Origin: Henriciella sp.
GTDB lineage: Bacteria > Pseudomonadota > Alphaproteobacteria > Caulobacterales > Hyphomonadaceae
DNA length: 64,000 nucleotides
Reading direction: 5' to 3'
Assembly (NCBI GenBank): GCA_030066975.1
Contig: JASJAO010000017.1
Location: forward strand, 1 to 64,000
Shown here: positions 43,093-52,144 of the stretch, piece after piece
Layout: each line of letters begins with the position of its first letter
How positions within the stretch are numbered: the first letter of the stretch is position 1
Translations under genes and position numbers: made by a program
The notes under the pieces: generated by a model
The model's database searches: none
Seen by the model: the letters and a program-made list of their open reading frames with translations, nothing else
Told to the model about the DNA's origin: nothing

Positions 43093-44535
43093 TTATTCGG
43101 CTGGAACAGCTTGTGCTGAGCTCTGACCGAGAACGGCCTTGTGGATAGAGTCTGGCTCCCCTTTCGGCTTCTCCCGCAGACCCAGGATCGGCAGGATCAC
43201 CAGGAAGTAAGCGAAATAATAAGCCGTCAGGATTTGGGCGAGATGGATGAACCGGAACGCCGGAGCCTTCTGGATCGACATACTCGCGACGCCGCCTTCC
43301 GCCTGTTTCTCAGCCCGGAAGGCCGCAGCTTCTTCATAGCCGTCAAACGGGCGTGAACCGATATTGCCATCCGCATTGGTGAACTCCACCAGCAGCTTGT
43401 CTTCACCCATCGGAATGATCGGATCGTCCGGGTTCATCGCTCCGCACCAGCCGAGCAACAGACAGGACGCCACAAATCCAAAGAAGAATTGTTTGGCGAC
43501 CGGGCGATAGCGCATGGACTTAGTCTTCGCTGTGTCGAGCCATGGCAGCACGAACAGGACGGCGATCGCTGCAAACATGAAAATCACGCCGAGCAGCTTG
43601 GCTTCAATCGGGCCAATATCGAACGTGATCGCACGCAGGATGGCGTAGAACGGCAACAGATACCATTCAGGCACAATGTGCGCCGGTGTCACCAGCGGGT
43701 TGGCCTCGATATAGTTGTCCGCATGCCCCAGCACATTGGGGAGATAGAAGACAAAAGCGGCGAAAATGATCAGGAAGACAACAATCGCGAACCCGTCCTT
43801 CACCGTGTAATACGGGTGGAATGGCACGGTGTCTTTCTCAACATCTTGAACTTCGACACCGGTCGGGTTGTTATTGCCCGGCACATGCAGGGCCCAGATG
43901 TGCAGGATCACAACACCCGCAATCATAAACGGCAGCAGATAATGCAGCGAGAAGAAGCGCTGTAGCGTCTGGTTGCCGATGGACGGCCCGCCGAGCAGCC
44001 AGCTCTGAATGGCTTCGCCAACCAGTGGGATCGCGCCGAACAGGCTGATGATCACGTTCGCACCGTGCAGGGACATCTGGCCCCAGGGCAGCATATAGCC
44101 GAGGAAGGCGGTCGCCATCATCAGCAGGAAGATCACACAGCCGAGGATCCAGAGAATCTCACGCGGCGCCTTGTAGGAGCCGTAATAAAGCCCGCGGAAC
44201 ATGTGAATATAGACCGCGAGGAAGAACATGGAAGCGCCGACCGCGTGGATGTAACGCAACAGCCAGCCAAACGGCACATCCCGCATGATCCGCTCAACCG
44301 AGGCAAAGGCCTGATCGACGGTAGCGGTATAGTGCATGGCCAGCACAACGCCGGTCACGATCTGAATGACCAGACACACAGCGAGAATGCCGCCAAATGT
44401 GTACCAGTAATTCAGGTTCTTGGGCGTTGGAAAATCGACGAAACTGTCATGGGCGAGCCGAATGATCGGCAGGCGCGAATCGAGCCACTTGGTGAAGCCG
44501 CTCGCTGGTTTGTAGGTGGACTCGTGTCCGCTCAT
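43093..44535 (-). CDS. petB: Cytochrome b, bc1 complex
   Basis: Di-haem membrane subunit carrying both quinone sites. Haem ligand pairs are 14 residues apart in TM2 (YIHAVG...VYIHMFR) and in TM4 (SLHYLL...VILHIWALH). The Qo-site motif PEWYLLPFY is present. The 480-residue length exceeds the usual ~430, because of a polar loop of about 60 residues (368-428) before the last helix, with charged [18 protein letters not shown]. It lies 17 bp after petA. Confidence 0.97.
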   Translation of the reverse strand: MSGHESTYKPASGFTKWLDSRLPIIRLAHDSFVDFPTPKNLNYWYTFGGILAVCLVIQIVTGVVLAMHYTATVDQAFASVERIMRDVPFGWLLRYIHAVGASMFFLAVYIHMFRGLYYGSYKAPREILWILGCVIFLLMMATAFLGYMLPWGQMSLHGANVIISLFGAIPLVGEAIQSWLLGGPSIGNQTLQRFFSLHYLLPFMIAGVVILHIWALHVPGNNNPTGVEVQDVEKDTVPFHPYYTVKDGFAIVVFLIIFAAFVFYLPNVLGHADNYIEANPLVTPAHIVPEWYLLPFYAILRAITFDIGPIEAKLLGVIFMFAAIAVLFVLPWLDTAKTKSMRYRPVAKQFFFGFVASCLLLGWCGAMNPDDPIIPMGEDKLLVEFTNADGNIGSRPFDGYEEAAAFRAEKQAEGGVASMSIQKAPAFRFIHLAQILTAYYFAYFLVILPILGLREKPKGEPDSIHKAVLGQSSAQAVPAE

Positions 44536-44552
44536 CGGTCCTTGTCCTTCCT

Positions 44553-45122
44553 TTAGAGTGAGATTTTAACGACGCTGGCCGTCACATATTCATAATCCGG
44601 AATTTCCAGATTGGTCGGCGCGGGGCCCTTACGAATACGGCCAGACGTATCATAGTGTGAGCCGTGGCACGGGCAGTACCAACCGCCATAATCACCGAGG
44701 TTTCCGCCGCCCGGACCAACCGGGACACAGCCAAGGTGCGTGCAGCTTCCAGACGTGACAATGATGGCCGGGTTCAGATTGCCATCTGGCAGCGGCATTA
44801 GCCGGTCTGCGTCCGTTTGTGGGTCTGGAAGCGAGGAGACCGGCGTGCTTTCCGCGGCCGCAACCTCTGCTGGTGTGCGATGGCGCAGGAAGAAGGGCTT
44901 CCCGCCAATCAGGACGCGGATTTCGCCGCCGACCGGGATCTGCGAGATATCAACTTCCAGACTGGACGCCGCTTTTGTGTCGCCAGCGGCATTCATCTGG
45001 TCGATGAAGGGATAAGCCACCAGGCCGGCGCCGCCGACCGTTGCCGCAACCGTTGCGATATGGATGAAATCCCGGCGCTCTTCGTCGATCTCTTCCGGGT
45101 TTGTCGTGTTGGACTCACTCAC
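44553..45122 (-). CDS. petA: Rieske iron-sulfur protein, bc1 complex
   Basis: The [2Fe-2S] subunit that takes electrons from ubiquinol. It has 189 residues from GTG 45122, which follows AAGGAAGA. The N-terminal region is a twin-arginine type anchor ([18 protein letters not shown]). Cluster ligands are C127-TH129-LGC132 and C150-PC152-H153. The upstream in-frame ATG at 45158 would add 12 untypical residues. It opens the petABC operon and is divergent from hemF. Confidence 0.95.
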   Translation of the reverse strand: MSESNTTNPEEIDEERRDFIHIATVAATVGGAGLVAYPFIDQMNAAGDTKAASSLEVDISQIPVGGEIRVLIGGKPFFLRHRTPAEVAAAESTPVSSLPDPQTDADRLMPLPDGNLNPAIIVTSGSCTHLGCVPVGPGGGNLGDYGGWYCPCHGSHYDTSGRIRKGPAPTNLEIPDYEYVTASVVKISL

Positions 45123-45359
45123 GTCGATTCTTCCTTGGGCAAAACTTAGCCGTCTCATTACACTTTATAGGGCAACGGATCATTGCGGCGCAGCGCCGCG
45201 CCTTCGCTCCCCAGTTCACATCGCCGCCTAACCCGGGTCGCGCGCCATTTCAAGCCGTGCGCGCTGTTCAGCATGCGACACAATCGCTTCCTCCACCTAC
45301 GGGACTTTCCTTATCGCCTATGGCAAGCGGGGTGACTTAAGCGCTCGGATGTAGATTTC

Positions 45360-46250
45360 GTGGAGACCAAATTGACAGACCTCGTTGTTCAAAAACAGAA
45401 AGCATCCACCTGGTTCAAGGCGCTGCAGGACGATATTATCGCCCGGTTTGAAGCTTTGGAGGACGAGGCCGACCGTCCGCTTTATACCGGTGCGCCGGGC
45501 CGGTTTGAGAAAACCGAATGGACCCGCGGCGATGGCAGCGAAGACTTGGGCGGCGGGCGGATGGCGATCATGCGCGGCAAATTCTTTGAGAAAGTCGGCG
45601 TACATTTTTCTGAAGTCTATGGATCGTTTTCAGAGGCGTTTCGGGCGCAAATCCCAGGCGCTGACCAGTCAGACGGGCAGTTCTGGGCCTGCGGTATTTC
45701 CCTGATTGCGCATCTGCACAATCCGCGCGTGCCCGCAGTACATATGAACACACGGATGCTGGTCACCTCGGAAAGCTGGTTTGGTGGCGGCGGCGACCTG
45801 ACCCCGTTGCTCGATTATCAGCGCCAGGACGATTTTCAGGACACGATCGACTTTCACGCCGCGATGAAAGCCGCCTGTGACAAGCATGATCCGGCCTATT
45901 ATCCTGATTTCAAGCAACGTTGCGACGAGTATTTCTACCTCGCTCACCGCGGAGAGCCGCGCGGCACCGGCGGGATCTTCTATGACCGCCACAATAGCGG
46001 TGACTGGGACAAGGATTTCGCGTTTACCCAGGATGTCGGGACGCATTTTGCTGAGATCTATCCACAGATTGCCCGGCGGCGCATGAATGAAGGCTGGACC
46101 CCGGAAGAGCGCGAAGAGCAGCTGATCCGGCGCGGGCGCTATGTAGAGTTCAATCTGCTCTATGATCGCGGCACGACGTTTGGCCTAAAGACCGGCGGCA
46201 ATGTGACCAGCATCCTGTCGTCGATGCCACCAGTGGTGAAGTGGCCGTAG
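45360..46250 (+). CDS. hemF: Oxygen-dependent coproporphyrinogen III oxidase
   Basis: Haem synthesis: decarboxylates coproporphyrinogen III to protoporphyrinogen IX with O2. It has 296 residues from the GTG at 45360. The family motifs [21 protein letters not shown] (here [18 protein letters not shown]), [24 protein letters not shown] and [15 protein letters not shown] are all present. The product feeds the haem proteins encoded divergently in petABC. It ends 5 bp before the convergent doc gene. Confidence 0.96.
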   Translation: METKLTDLVVQKQKASTWFKALQDDIIARFEALEDEADRPLYTGAPGRFEKTEWTRGDGSEDLGGGRMAIMRGKFFEKVGVHFSEVYGSFSEAFRAQIPGADQSDGQFWACGISLIAHLHNPRVPAVHMNTRMLVTSESWFGGGGDLTPLLDYQRQDDFQDTIDFHAAMKAACDKHDPAYYPDFKQRCDEYFYLAHRGEPRGTGGIFYDRHNSGDWDKDFAFTQDVGTHFAEIYPQIARRRMNEGWTPEEREEQLIRRGRYVEFNLLYDRGTTFGLKTGGNVTSILSSMPPVVKWP

Positions 46251-46255
46251 AGCAG

Positions 46256-46648
46256 CTACTCCTGTGGCACCGTGCCAACATTGTCTTTGAGCCAGGCAGC
46301 ATAGGCGCCCGCCCCGATCTCGCCGGCGGCGAGCGCGAGGGTCATGTTCGTCGCATCAGCTTCGCTGGCCACCAACATCTGGCCGTTGATTAGCAGGAAT
46401 GTTGCCGCTGCGAGAAAACCGGCGCGCTTGTTTCCATCGATAAAGGGATGGTTGCGAACTATTCCGAATGCGTATTCTGCGGCCAGGTCGAACAGGTCTG
46501 GTGTGCCATAGTGGAATAGGTTTTCCGGGCGCGCGAGCGCGCTGTCGAGCAAATTTACATCCCGAAAGCCGGACAAGCCGCCATGCTCGGCCAAGCTTTC
46601 CTCATGTAAGATGACGATTGCCTCCTTGCGAAGCCAAATAGGGTTCAT
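46256..46648 (-). CDS. doc: Doc-type toxin (Fic fold), death-on-curing family
   Basis: A 130-residue toxin of a type II toxin-antitoxin pair. The Fic/Doc active site is H67-PFIDGNKRAG, the Doc form with lysine instead of the second glycine of AMPylating Fic proteins. P1 Doc phosphorylates EF-Tu and stops translation. The ATG overlaps the stop of the AbrB antitoxin by 4 nt. Activity is inferred from the motif. Confidence 0.93.
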   Translation of the reverse strand: MNPIWLRKEAIVILHEESLAEHGGLSGFRDVNLLDSALARPENLFHYGTPDLFDLAAEYAFGIVRNHPFIDGNKRAGFLAAATFLLINGQMLVASEADATNMTLALAAGEIGAGAYAAWLKDNVGTVPQE

Positions 46649-46872
46649 TTGGCCAGTTCACGCAACGTGTTCTTGTACTTCTTGGCAATATCGCGCCCCG
46701 CTTTCACCTGATCTGCAACCTCCTGATCATATACGGCGAGACTGTAGCCATTTGGGGTCAGCGTAAGCAGCAACTCATCGCCTGCGCTGACTTTGTGACG
46801 ACTAAGAGCATCGGCAGGGATCACCACGCCGAGCGAATTGCCGATTTTACGAACTTTGATCCGATCTGACAC
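46645..46872 (-). CDS. AbrB/MazE-type antitoxin of the Doc pair
   Basis: A 75-residue swapped-hairpin DNA-binding antitoxin: VRKIGNSLGVVIPADAL is the classic AbrB/MazE N-terminus. The C-terminal tail should bind Doc. It starts at GTG 46872 behind AGGAGG and is the first gene of the pair. AbrB-type antitoxins repress their own promoter; a palindrome lies directly upstream. Confidence 0.92.
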   Translation of the reverse strand: MSDRIKVRKIGNSLGVVIPADALSRHKVSAGDELLLTLTPNGYSLAVYDQEVADQVKAGRDIAKKYKNTLRELAK

Positions 46873-46882
46873 TGAGACCTCC

Positions 46883-46908
46883 TGTGTTAGAACACATGTT
46901 ATAACACA
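46883..46908 (-). promoter_or_regulatory. Palindromic operator of the antitoxin-toxin operon
   Basis: A 26-bp imperfect palindrome with arms TGTGTTA (46883-46889) and TAACACA (46902-46908) and an inner AACA/TGTT pair, four mismatches over its length. It lies just upstream of the AGGAGG of the antitoxin, where an AbrB-type autorepressor would bind. Confidence 0.65.
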
Positions 46909-46921
46909 AACTGGTCAGTGC

Positions 46922-48103
46922 TCAAAGCAGCTTTAAAAGCGCCTCGCGTTCGAGGGTGAAGTCGCTGTCGACCCAGGCCTGACCGGCGCGGCTGAGCGCT
47001 TCGCCGACGCCGCGGCCCTCGTGCCCGGCGGCCAGGGCATCGTCGCCATTGATCGGAAAATCCGGGCGGCGCCAGATCCGAACTGCGGCGAGCAGATCGC
47101 GGACATCCGCGCTCGACAGCATCGCGCGATCCACGACCGCCTGCTTGCCATGCCAATATAAAAGCCCCCGTAGGGTCTTGCCGTTAATGCCGGTGACCTC
47201 AGGTAGGTTGTCCGCGGCCCACTTGGTCAGGCGGTCTTTTTCTGCGTTGGACAGGCGCAAGGCCTCATCGACCTCCTGAACCGCCAGCGCGGAGCGCGGG
47301 ATGAGCGACATCAGCCGCAGCAACGGATCAGGCTGAACACCGCACAAGTGTTCGGTGACGCGTAGATCGTGCAAACCGCCGAGATCAGTGACCATTGGCA
47401 GGACGTGACCGAGAACACCACTCGAGGCCATCGCGTTAACCGCGGCGGTCGGCTCCGGCGCGGCGAACAATTTGTTGAGCTCTTTCCAGATGCGTTCGCG
47501 GGCAATCTTGCTGAGCCCTGAAGCCTGCCGGGCGCAGGCTGCAAGCCCTGCCGGGTCAATCGTCGCGCCATACCAGGCATTGAAGCGAAAGAAGCGCAGG
47601 ATGCGCAAATAATCTTCGCGCAGACGCTGATCGCCATCGCCAATGAAGATCACCCGGCCGGACAGCGCATCCTCATAGCCTCCACCCGTCGGGTCGAACA
47701 CTTCGCCGTCCGATGCCGCGTAGAGCGCATTCAACCGGAAATCACGACGCTCAGCGTCTTCTGCCCAGTCTTCAGTAAAGGCGACAACCGCGCGTCGGCC
47801 ATCGGTTTCGACATCTCGGCGCAGACTGGTGATCTCAAACGGGATGTGGTCGACGACCGCTGTCACAGTGCCATGCTCCAGTCCGGTTGGGATCGCGCGA
47901 AGACCGGCGGCTTCCAGCGCGGCGAGGGTCTGTTTCGGCAGGAGTTGCGTCGCAATGTCGATATCGTCAACGGGACGCCCCATGATCGCGTTACGCACAC
48001 ACCCGCCAACATAGCGCGACCCGCCCGGACGCGCCGCGTCGAGCGCTGCCATAACCGTCTTGGAAGCAGGTGCGGTGAGCCATTCCGCTTCAAGTCGGGT
48101 CAT
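46922..48103 (-). CDS. cca: CCA tRNA nucleotidyltransferase
   Basis: Adds or repairs the 3' CCA of tRNAs. A 393-residue class II enzyme: the head motif GGCVRNAIMGRPVDDIDIAT with the two catalytic aspartates, RRDFRLNALY and RFFRFNAWYG. The C-terminal half is helical without an HD domain. It ends the DUF1285-Nudix-DUF6111-cca operon and overlaps DUF6111 by 4 nt. Confidence 0.95.
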   Translation of the reverse strand: MTRLEAEWLTAPASKTVMAALDAARPGGSRYVGGCVRNAIMGRPVDDIDIATQLLPKQTLAALEAAGLRAIPTGLEHGTVTAVVDHIPFEITSLRRDVETDGRRAVVAFTEDWAEDAERRDFRLNALYAASDGEVFDPTGGGYEDALSGRVIFIGDGDQRLREDYLRILRFFRFNAWYGATIDPAGLAACARQASGLSKIARERIWKELNKLFAAPEPTAAVNAMASSGVLGHVLPMVTDLGGLHDLRVTEHLCGVQPDPLLRLMSLIPRSALAVQEVDEALRLSNAEKDRLTKWAADNLPEVTGINGKTLRGLLYWHGKQAVVDRAMLSSADVRDLLAAVRIWRRPDFPINGDDALAAGHEGRGVGEALSRAGQAWVDSDFTLEREALLKLL

Positions 48104-48477
48104 GGCTCATCAGTGCGACGGTCATCAGGCCCGGCAGGATTGGGATCCCCGATCCCTTCGGCCTGTCCACCCGGATCGTCGGTTTTCGGAATACCGATCG
48201 TCGTGAAATCCTTCTCGCAAGGGTAGGATTCGCCTGGAATGATGACACCGTTTTCCATTCGTGCGGGACGGTAACACTCTTCCCGGCCACCACGATCAAG
48301 GAAAATCAGGATCAACCAGGACCCGACCGCAAGCACCAGACCTATGCCAAACAACCAACGGATCGGCCACGCTTTGCGTCCTTCTTCCTGAGCCTCGGCA
48401 ATCGCCACACGATACAAGCCAAACAGCATGAATGGCAAAAGGAACAGAATGACTTGAATGAGAATGCGTGTTGCCAC
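48100..48477 (-). CDS. DUF6111 family membrane protein
   Basis: A 125-residue protein with two N-terminal membrane helices (QVILFLLPFMLFGLY and WLFGIGLVLAVGSWLILIF) and a Pro/Gly/Asp-rich cytoplasmic or periplasmic tail. The family is known from alphaproteobacteria next to cca and Nudix genes. Function unknown. It overlaps cca by 4 nt. Confidence 0.85.
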   Translation of the reverse strand: MATRILIQVILFLLPFMLFGLYRVAIAEAQEEGRKAWPIRWLFGIGLVLAVGSWLILIFLDRGGREECYRPARMENGVIIPGESYPCEKDFTTIGIPKTDDPGGQAEGIGDPNPAGPDDRRTDEP

Positions 48478-48587
48478 GTTTGGAAACCCTTACTTACCTG
48501 ACATGAATATGAGCATCGCCGCCTAAATTGCCATAGAAGAGTTCGCCAAACCGCATATCTGCCGCAGGTTGTATGAACCCATTCAGA

Positions 48588-49226
48588 TCACCCCTCTTCA
48601 CCAGAGTTCGGCCCGTACAGGTTTTGATGCAGAATGTTGATGATGCCAGCGGTTACGCCCCAGATGCGAAACCCCTGCCATGGCATCTCGATATACTGGC
48701 GTTCCTGGCCTTTGTAGATCGCCCTTCCGGTTCGATGGTTTCTAGTATCGAACAGAAAATCAAGCGGCGTTTCGAACACGTCGGCCACTTCGGACGGATC
48801 TGGCCGCGCCACGAAATCTGAAGGCAAGAGGCCGATCACCGGGGTGATCCGATAGGCCGTTCCGGTGATATAGGGCGCAGAGCGCGCCACCAGCTCGACT
48901 TTTTCAGGATTAACTCCCACCTCCTCTGAGGCTTCTCGCAAGGCCGCTTCGGCTGTATCTGCATCATGGTCTTCAACTTTGCCGCCAGGAAACGCGACCT
49001 GACCCGGATGAGACGCCATTGTGTCGGGTCGCTGCGTCAGCAGAGCCGTTGGACCGGCCGGTCGTGGAATGATCGGGATCAGAACCGCAGCAGCCCGCAG
49101 CCTTGTCGCCTGATCGCGGTCCACAAAGTCGAGATCGCCCCCTTCTGACAGGCGCTCCTCACCGCGCACCGGGTCGAGCCGGGCTTCAGCGCGTGCGACA
49201 AAATCATCGAGCGTGGAAAACTTCAT
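48588..49226 (-). CDS. Nudix CoA pyrophosphatase
   Basis: A 212-residue Nudix hydrolase of the CoA-diphosphatase (NudL) type. The Nudix box begins GGKVEDHDADTAEAAL and ends REASEEVG, preceded by the NudL-specific TQRPDTMASHPGQVAFPGGK. Likely cleaves CoA or oxidised CoA to phosphopantetheine and ADP. It overlaps DUF1285 by 1 nt and is 110 bp from DUF6111. Confidence 0.92.
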   Translation of the reverse strand: MKFSTLDDFVARAEARLDPVRGEERLSEGGDLDFVDRDQATRLRAAAVLIPIIPRPAGPTALLTQRPDTMASHPGQVAFPGGKVEDHDADTAEAALREASEEVGVNPEKVELVARSAPYITGTAYRITPVIGLLPSDFVARPDPSEVADVFETPLDFLFDTRNHRTGRAIYKGQERQYIEMPWQGFRIWGVTAGIINILHQNLYGPNSGEEG

Positions 49227-49810
49227 TACGTTGCAGGTCCCAGTTCAAAGAATTTGCCTTGCGACCAGACCCCGAGCACATTGGCCGCGCCTTCATGAGC
49301 CTCTGCCATATTCACAAGGTCATAGAATGCCGGGCGCGTCAGCTTGGCCTCCAATCCGCTACGAACCAGAACATAAGGCGACGGCTCCAGGGTCTCGGGG
49401 TCGGTTTCAACGCGTAGGGCCGCATCCGGACCCGCGAGCGTAACATCGCCCAGATTGGTGGTGAAAGCGAGCACCTGATCGCGCCCAGGCTCCCCAATCC
49501 GGTCGACACGCACCGCGAGAAACGGAGCGTCCTCGACATGGACGATGACCTTTTCATAGGGCGTGACCAGATAGATTTCTCCGTCCGGGTCCTTGCGCAG
49601 AATGCGTGAAAACAGTTTGACCAGACGCTCGCGGCCAATGCGCGTGCCCTCGTGCCACCAGCTGCCGTCTTTGCGAATCTCCATGCGAATATCACCGCAA
49701 TGCTGCGGATTCCAAAGATGGACCGGCGGCAATTTGCCGTCGACACCGTCCGGGGCGATGGCCTTCAGCACTTCTTCCAGGGAAATGACAGGATTTCCAT
49801 TTGATTTCAT
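49226..49810 (-). CDS. DUF1285 domain protein
   Basis: A 194-residue soluble protein of the DUF1285 family: GDIRMEIRKDGSWWHEGTRI, LVKLFSRILRKDPDG and YEKVIVHVEDAPF are characteristic. Function unknown; structures of the family show a two-domain beta-rich fold. ATG 49810 has GGAG seven bases upstream; ATG 49825, five codons earlier, is an alternative. First gene of the run to cca; divergent from moxR. Confidence 0.88.
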   Translation of the reverse strand: MKSNGNPVISLEEVLKAIAPDGVDGKLPPVHLWNPQHCGDIRMEIRKDGSWWHEGTRIGRERLVKLFSRILRKDPDGEIYLVTPYEKVIVHVEDAPFLAVRVDRIGEPGRDQVLAFTTNLGDVTLAGPDAALRVETDPETLEPSPYVLVRSGLEAKLTRPAFYDLVNMAEAHEGAANVLGVWSQGKFFELGPAT

Positions 49811-49878
49811 GTAGTACTCCGCCATGATCTTGCCTAAGACCTAGGGCGTACATAGCTCTGAGTGAAGACGGAGACTCC

Positions 49879-50868
49879 ATGGCGACAGATAATCAGGCCA
49901 TCGTGGCGCAAGCGGAAGCCGCTGGCGAAACGCTGGAACAGGTAAAAAACGAGATCGGCAAAGCGGTCTTCGGGCAAGACCGCGTTGTCGAATTGGCCCT
50001 GGCGGCCATACTGGCGGGCGGGCATGCGTTGCTGATCGGCGCGCCGGGTCTCGCCAAGACGCGGCTGGTCGAAGCGATCGGCACCGCGCTTGGCCTCGAC
50101 AACGCCCGCATCCAGTTCACGCCCGACCTGATGCCGGGGGATATTCTCGGCTCGGAAGTTCTTGATGAGGGCGCCGATGGCACGCGCGCTTTCCGGTTTA
50201 TCAAGGGACCGGTCTTTACCAGCCTGCTGATGGCAGACGAAATTAACCGGGCCTCACCACGCACGCAGTCAGCCCTGTTGCAGGCGATGCAGGAAAAGCA
50301 TGTCACGGTTGCCGGCGTGCGCTATGATTTGCAGGCCCCGTTTCATGTGCTCGCCACCCAGAACCCAATTGAGCAAGAAGGCACGTATCCCTTGCCAGAA
50401 GCGCAGCTGGACCGGTTCTTGTTGAAAATCGATGTGACTTATCCCGACCTCGACACCGAACGCCGGATCCTGATCGAGACGACCGGGGCCGAAGAACAGC
50501 CGGTTGAGACCGCCCTAAGTGCAGAGGCGCTGATCGCGCTGCAGGCGCTGATCCGCCAGATGCCTGTGGGTGAAAAAGTCCTCACGACCATTCTGGATCT
50601 TGTCCGGGGATCACGCCCCGAACAGACCAGCGACGAGCGGGTGCGTCGCTTTGTCGATTGGGGCCCTAGTCCACGCGCCGGTCAGGCGCTGATGCTGGCT
50701 TGCCGCGCGCGCGCTCTTTTGCGGGGCCGGTTTGCCCCAAGCCTTGAAGATGTCGAAGCGCTGGCTGAGCCGTGTCTCGCCCACCGGATGGGGCTGCGCT
50801 ACGACCCAAGCGGTGAGGCCCCCGGTTTGGCCGATCTGATCGACGATCTGGTCAGGAAAGCCGCTTAG
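49879..50868 (+). CDS. MoxR-family AAA+ ATPase
   Basis: A 329-residue MoxR chaperone-like AAA+ protein: Walker A GAPGLAKTRL, Walker B LLMADEINRASPRTQSALLQ, sensor 1 ATQNPIEQEGTYPLPEAQLDRF. MoxR proteins help assemble or activate VWA-domain complexes. It leads an operon with DUF58 and two VWA/Bat-like genes. The ATG follows the divergent DUF1285 start. Confidence 0.93.
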   Translation: MATDNQAIVAQAEAAGETLEQVKNEIGKAVFGQDRVVELALAAILAGGHALLIGAPGLAKTRLVEAIGTALGLDNARIQFTPDLMPGDILGSEVLDEGADGTRAFRFIKGPVFTSLLMADEINRASPRTQSALLQAMQEKHVTVAGVRYDLQAPFHVLATQNPIEQEGTYPLPEAQLDRFLLKIDVTYPDLDTERRILIETTGAEEQPVETALSAEALIALQALIRQMPVGEKVLTTILDLVRGSRPEQTSDERVRRFVDWGPSPRAGQALMLACRARALLRGRFAPSLEDVEALAEPCLAHRMGLRYDPSGEAPGLADLIDDLVRKAA

Positions 50869-50877
50869 GAGGCGCAG

Positions 50878-51273
50878 ATGCGATTGCTCGTGATGCCCTG
50901 TGCCTTCACCGCGCTGATTGCCTGTAGCGGCAGTGGGTCTGAGTTTACCGCCGCTGATGAGGCCATGATTGACTGTCTCGCCTCCCGAACGGTTCAGGAG
51001 GTCACCGATACGGTCAAAACAGGCATAGAAGCCGGGAAAAGTCCGGATGACCTGCGCCCGGTTCAAGCGGAGGTGACCGAAGCGAATATCGAAGTCCTGC
51101 AATCGGTTTACCCCGATCAGCAGCAACAGATTTATTTTGAATATCAGGTCGCAAGACGCCTCAACGCGGTTCAGGATGCCTTGAATACGCCGGACGCTGC
51201 ACCCGAAGCTCAGGCCTTGATGGAAGAGACGTTCACCCTTGCCAAAGACTGCAGGTTCGGGTCCACGCGTTAG
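50878..51273 (+). CDS. Small lipoprotein, unknown function
   Basis: A 131-residue protein with a short signal peptide and lipobox LIAC (C16). The mature part is acidic and helical. It lies 9 bp after moxR and 7 bp before DUF58, so it is within the operon, a place not usually held by such a gene. No family recognised. Confidence 0.72.
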   Translation: MRLLVMPCAFTALIACSGSGSEFTAADEAMIDCLASRTVQEVTDTVKTGIEAGKSPDDLRPVQAEVTEANIEVLQSVYPDQQQQIYFEYQVARRLNAVQDALNTPDAAPEAQALMEETFTLAKDCRFGSTR

Positions 51274-51280
51274 TTTATAG

Positions 51281-52144
51281 ATGCTCGAACTTTCCACTCT
51301 TCGTGCCGAGGCAGAACGGCTGGCGCGTCAGCTTCCGGATCTGTCGCTGCAGGCGGCCGCCGCCGATCTGGTGCATCCAGGGGCTGCGGGCCGCAAACGC
51401 TCGGGCTCGGGTGAACAGTTCTGGCAATATCGCCGATACAGCCAGACCGATGCAGCAGACCAGATTGACTGGCGGCGCTCAGCCCGAGGGGATGAGTATT
51501 TTGTCCGAGAGACCGAGCTGGAGACGGCCCGGACCGTGCTGTTCTGGTGCGACCCGTCAGCCGGGTTTAACTGGAGCAGCGGGCCGGGCTTGGAGCCGAA
51601 AGCCGATCGCGCCCGCGTGCTGATGCTGACCCTGGGCATTGTGCTCAGCAAAGCAGGCGAGCGGATCGGCGTACTGGGTGGTCATCGCTCGCCGAGCCTT
51701 GGCCGCGCTGCGCCGGACCGGCTAGCAGAAGACCTGCTCCGCCCAGGCGCGCAGGAGCTCAAGCCCTATCGAAGCGAGACGTTGAGCGTGCTCGCCAGCG
51801 ATTTCTATGAGCCGCTTGAAGTTTGGCAGGCCAATCTGTCGCGGCTGTCACGCAAAACCTCCAAAGGGGTGGTGCTCTCTGTCTCGGACCCGGCAGAACA
51901 TGATTTTCCGTTTCAAGGGCGGACGCGGTTGCGACGCCCGGGGGCCGACAAGACCCGGTTGTTTGGACGGGCTGAAACCGTGCGCGAGACCTATCTGGAG
52001 CGGTTTGAGGCCCATCGCGAGGCGTTGAAAAATATGGCCGCCAGTATGGGCTGGATACTGGTCACCCATCGCAGCGATACCCCGGCTTTGGAAGCGGCGG
52101 CGGCCTTGCAGGCAGCGCTCGCCAATCTTGGAGCTCGTCTATGA
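51281..52144 (+). CDS. DUF58 domain protein
   Basis: A 287-residue protein of the DUF58 family, VWA-like without a complete MIDAS. GRKRSGSGEQFWQYRRY and the conserved IDWRRSARGDEYFVRETE are diagnostic. DUF58 proteins are usual partners of MoxR. It overlaps the following gene by 4 nt. Confidence 0.92.
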   Translation: MLELSTLRAEAERLARQLPDLSLQAAAADLVHPGAAGRKRSGSGEQFWQYRRYSQTDAADQIDWRRSARGDEYFVRETELETARTVLFWCDPSAGFNWSSGPGLEPKADRARVLMLTLGIVLSKAGERIGVLGGHRSPSLGRAAPDRLAEDLLRPGAQELKPYRSETLSVLASDFYEPLEVWQANLSRLSRKTSKGVVLSVSDPAEHDFPFQGRTRLRRPGADKTRLFGRAETVRETYLERFEAHREALKNMAASMGWILVTHRSDTPALEAAAALQAALANLGARL

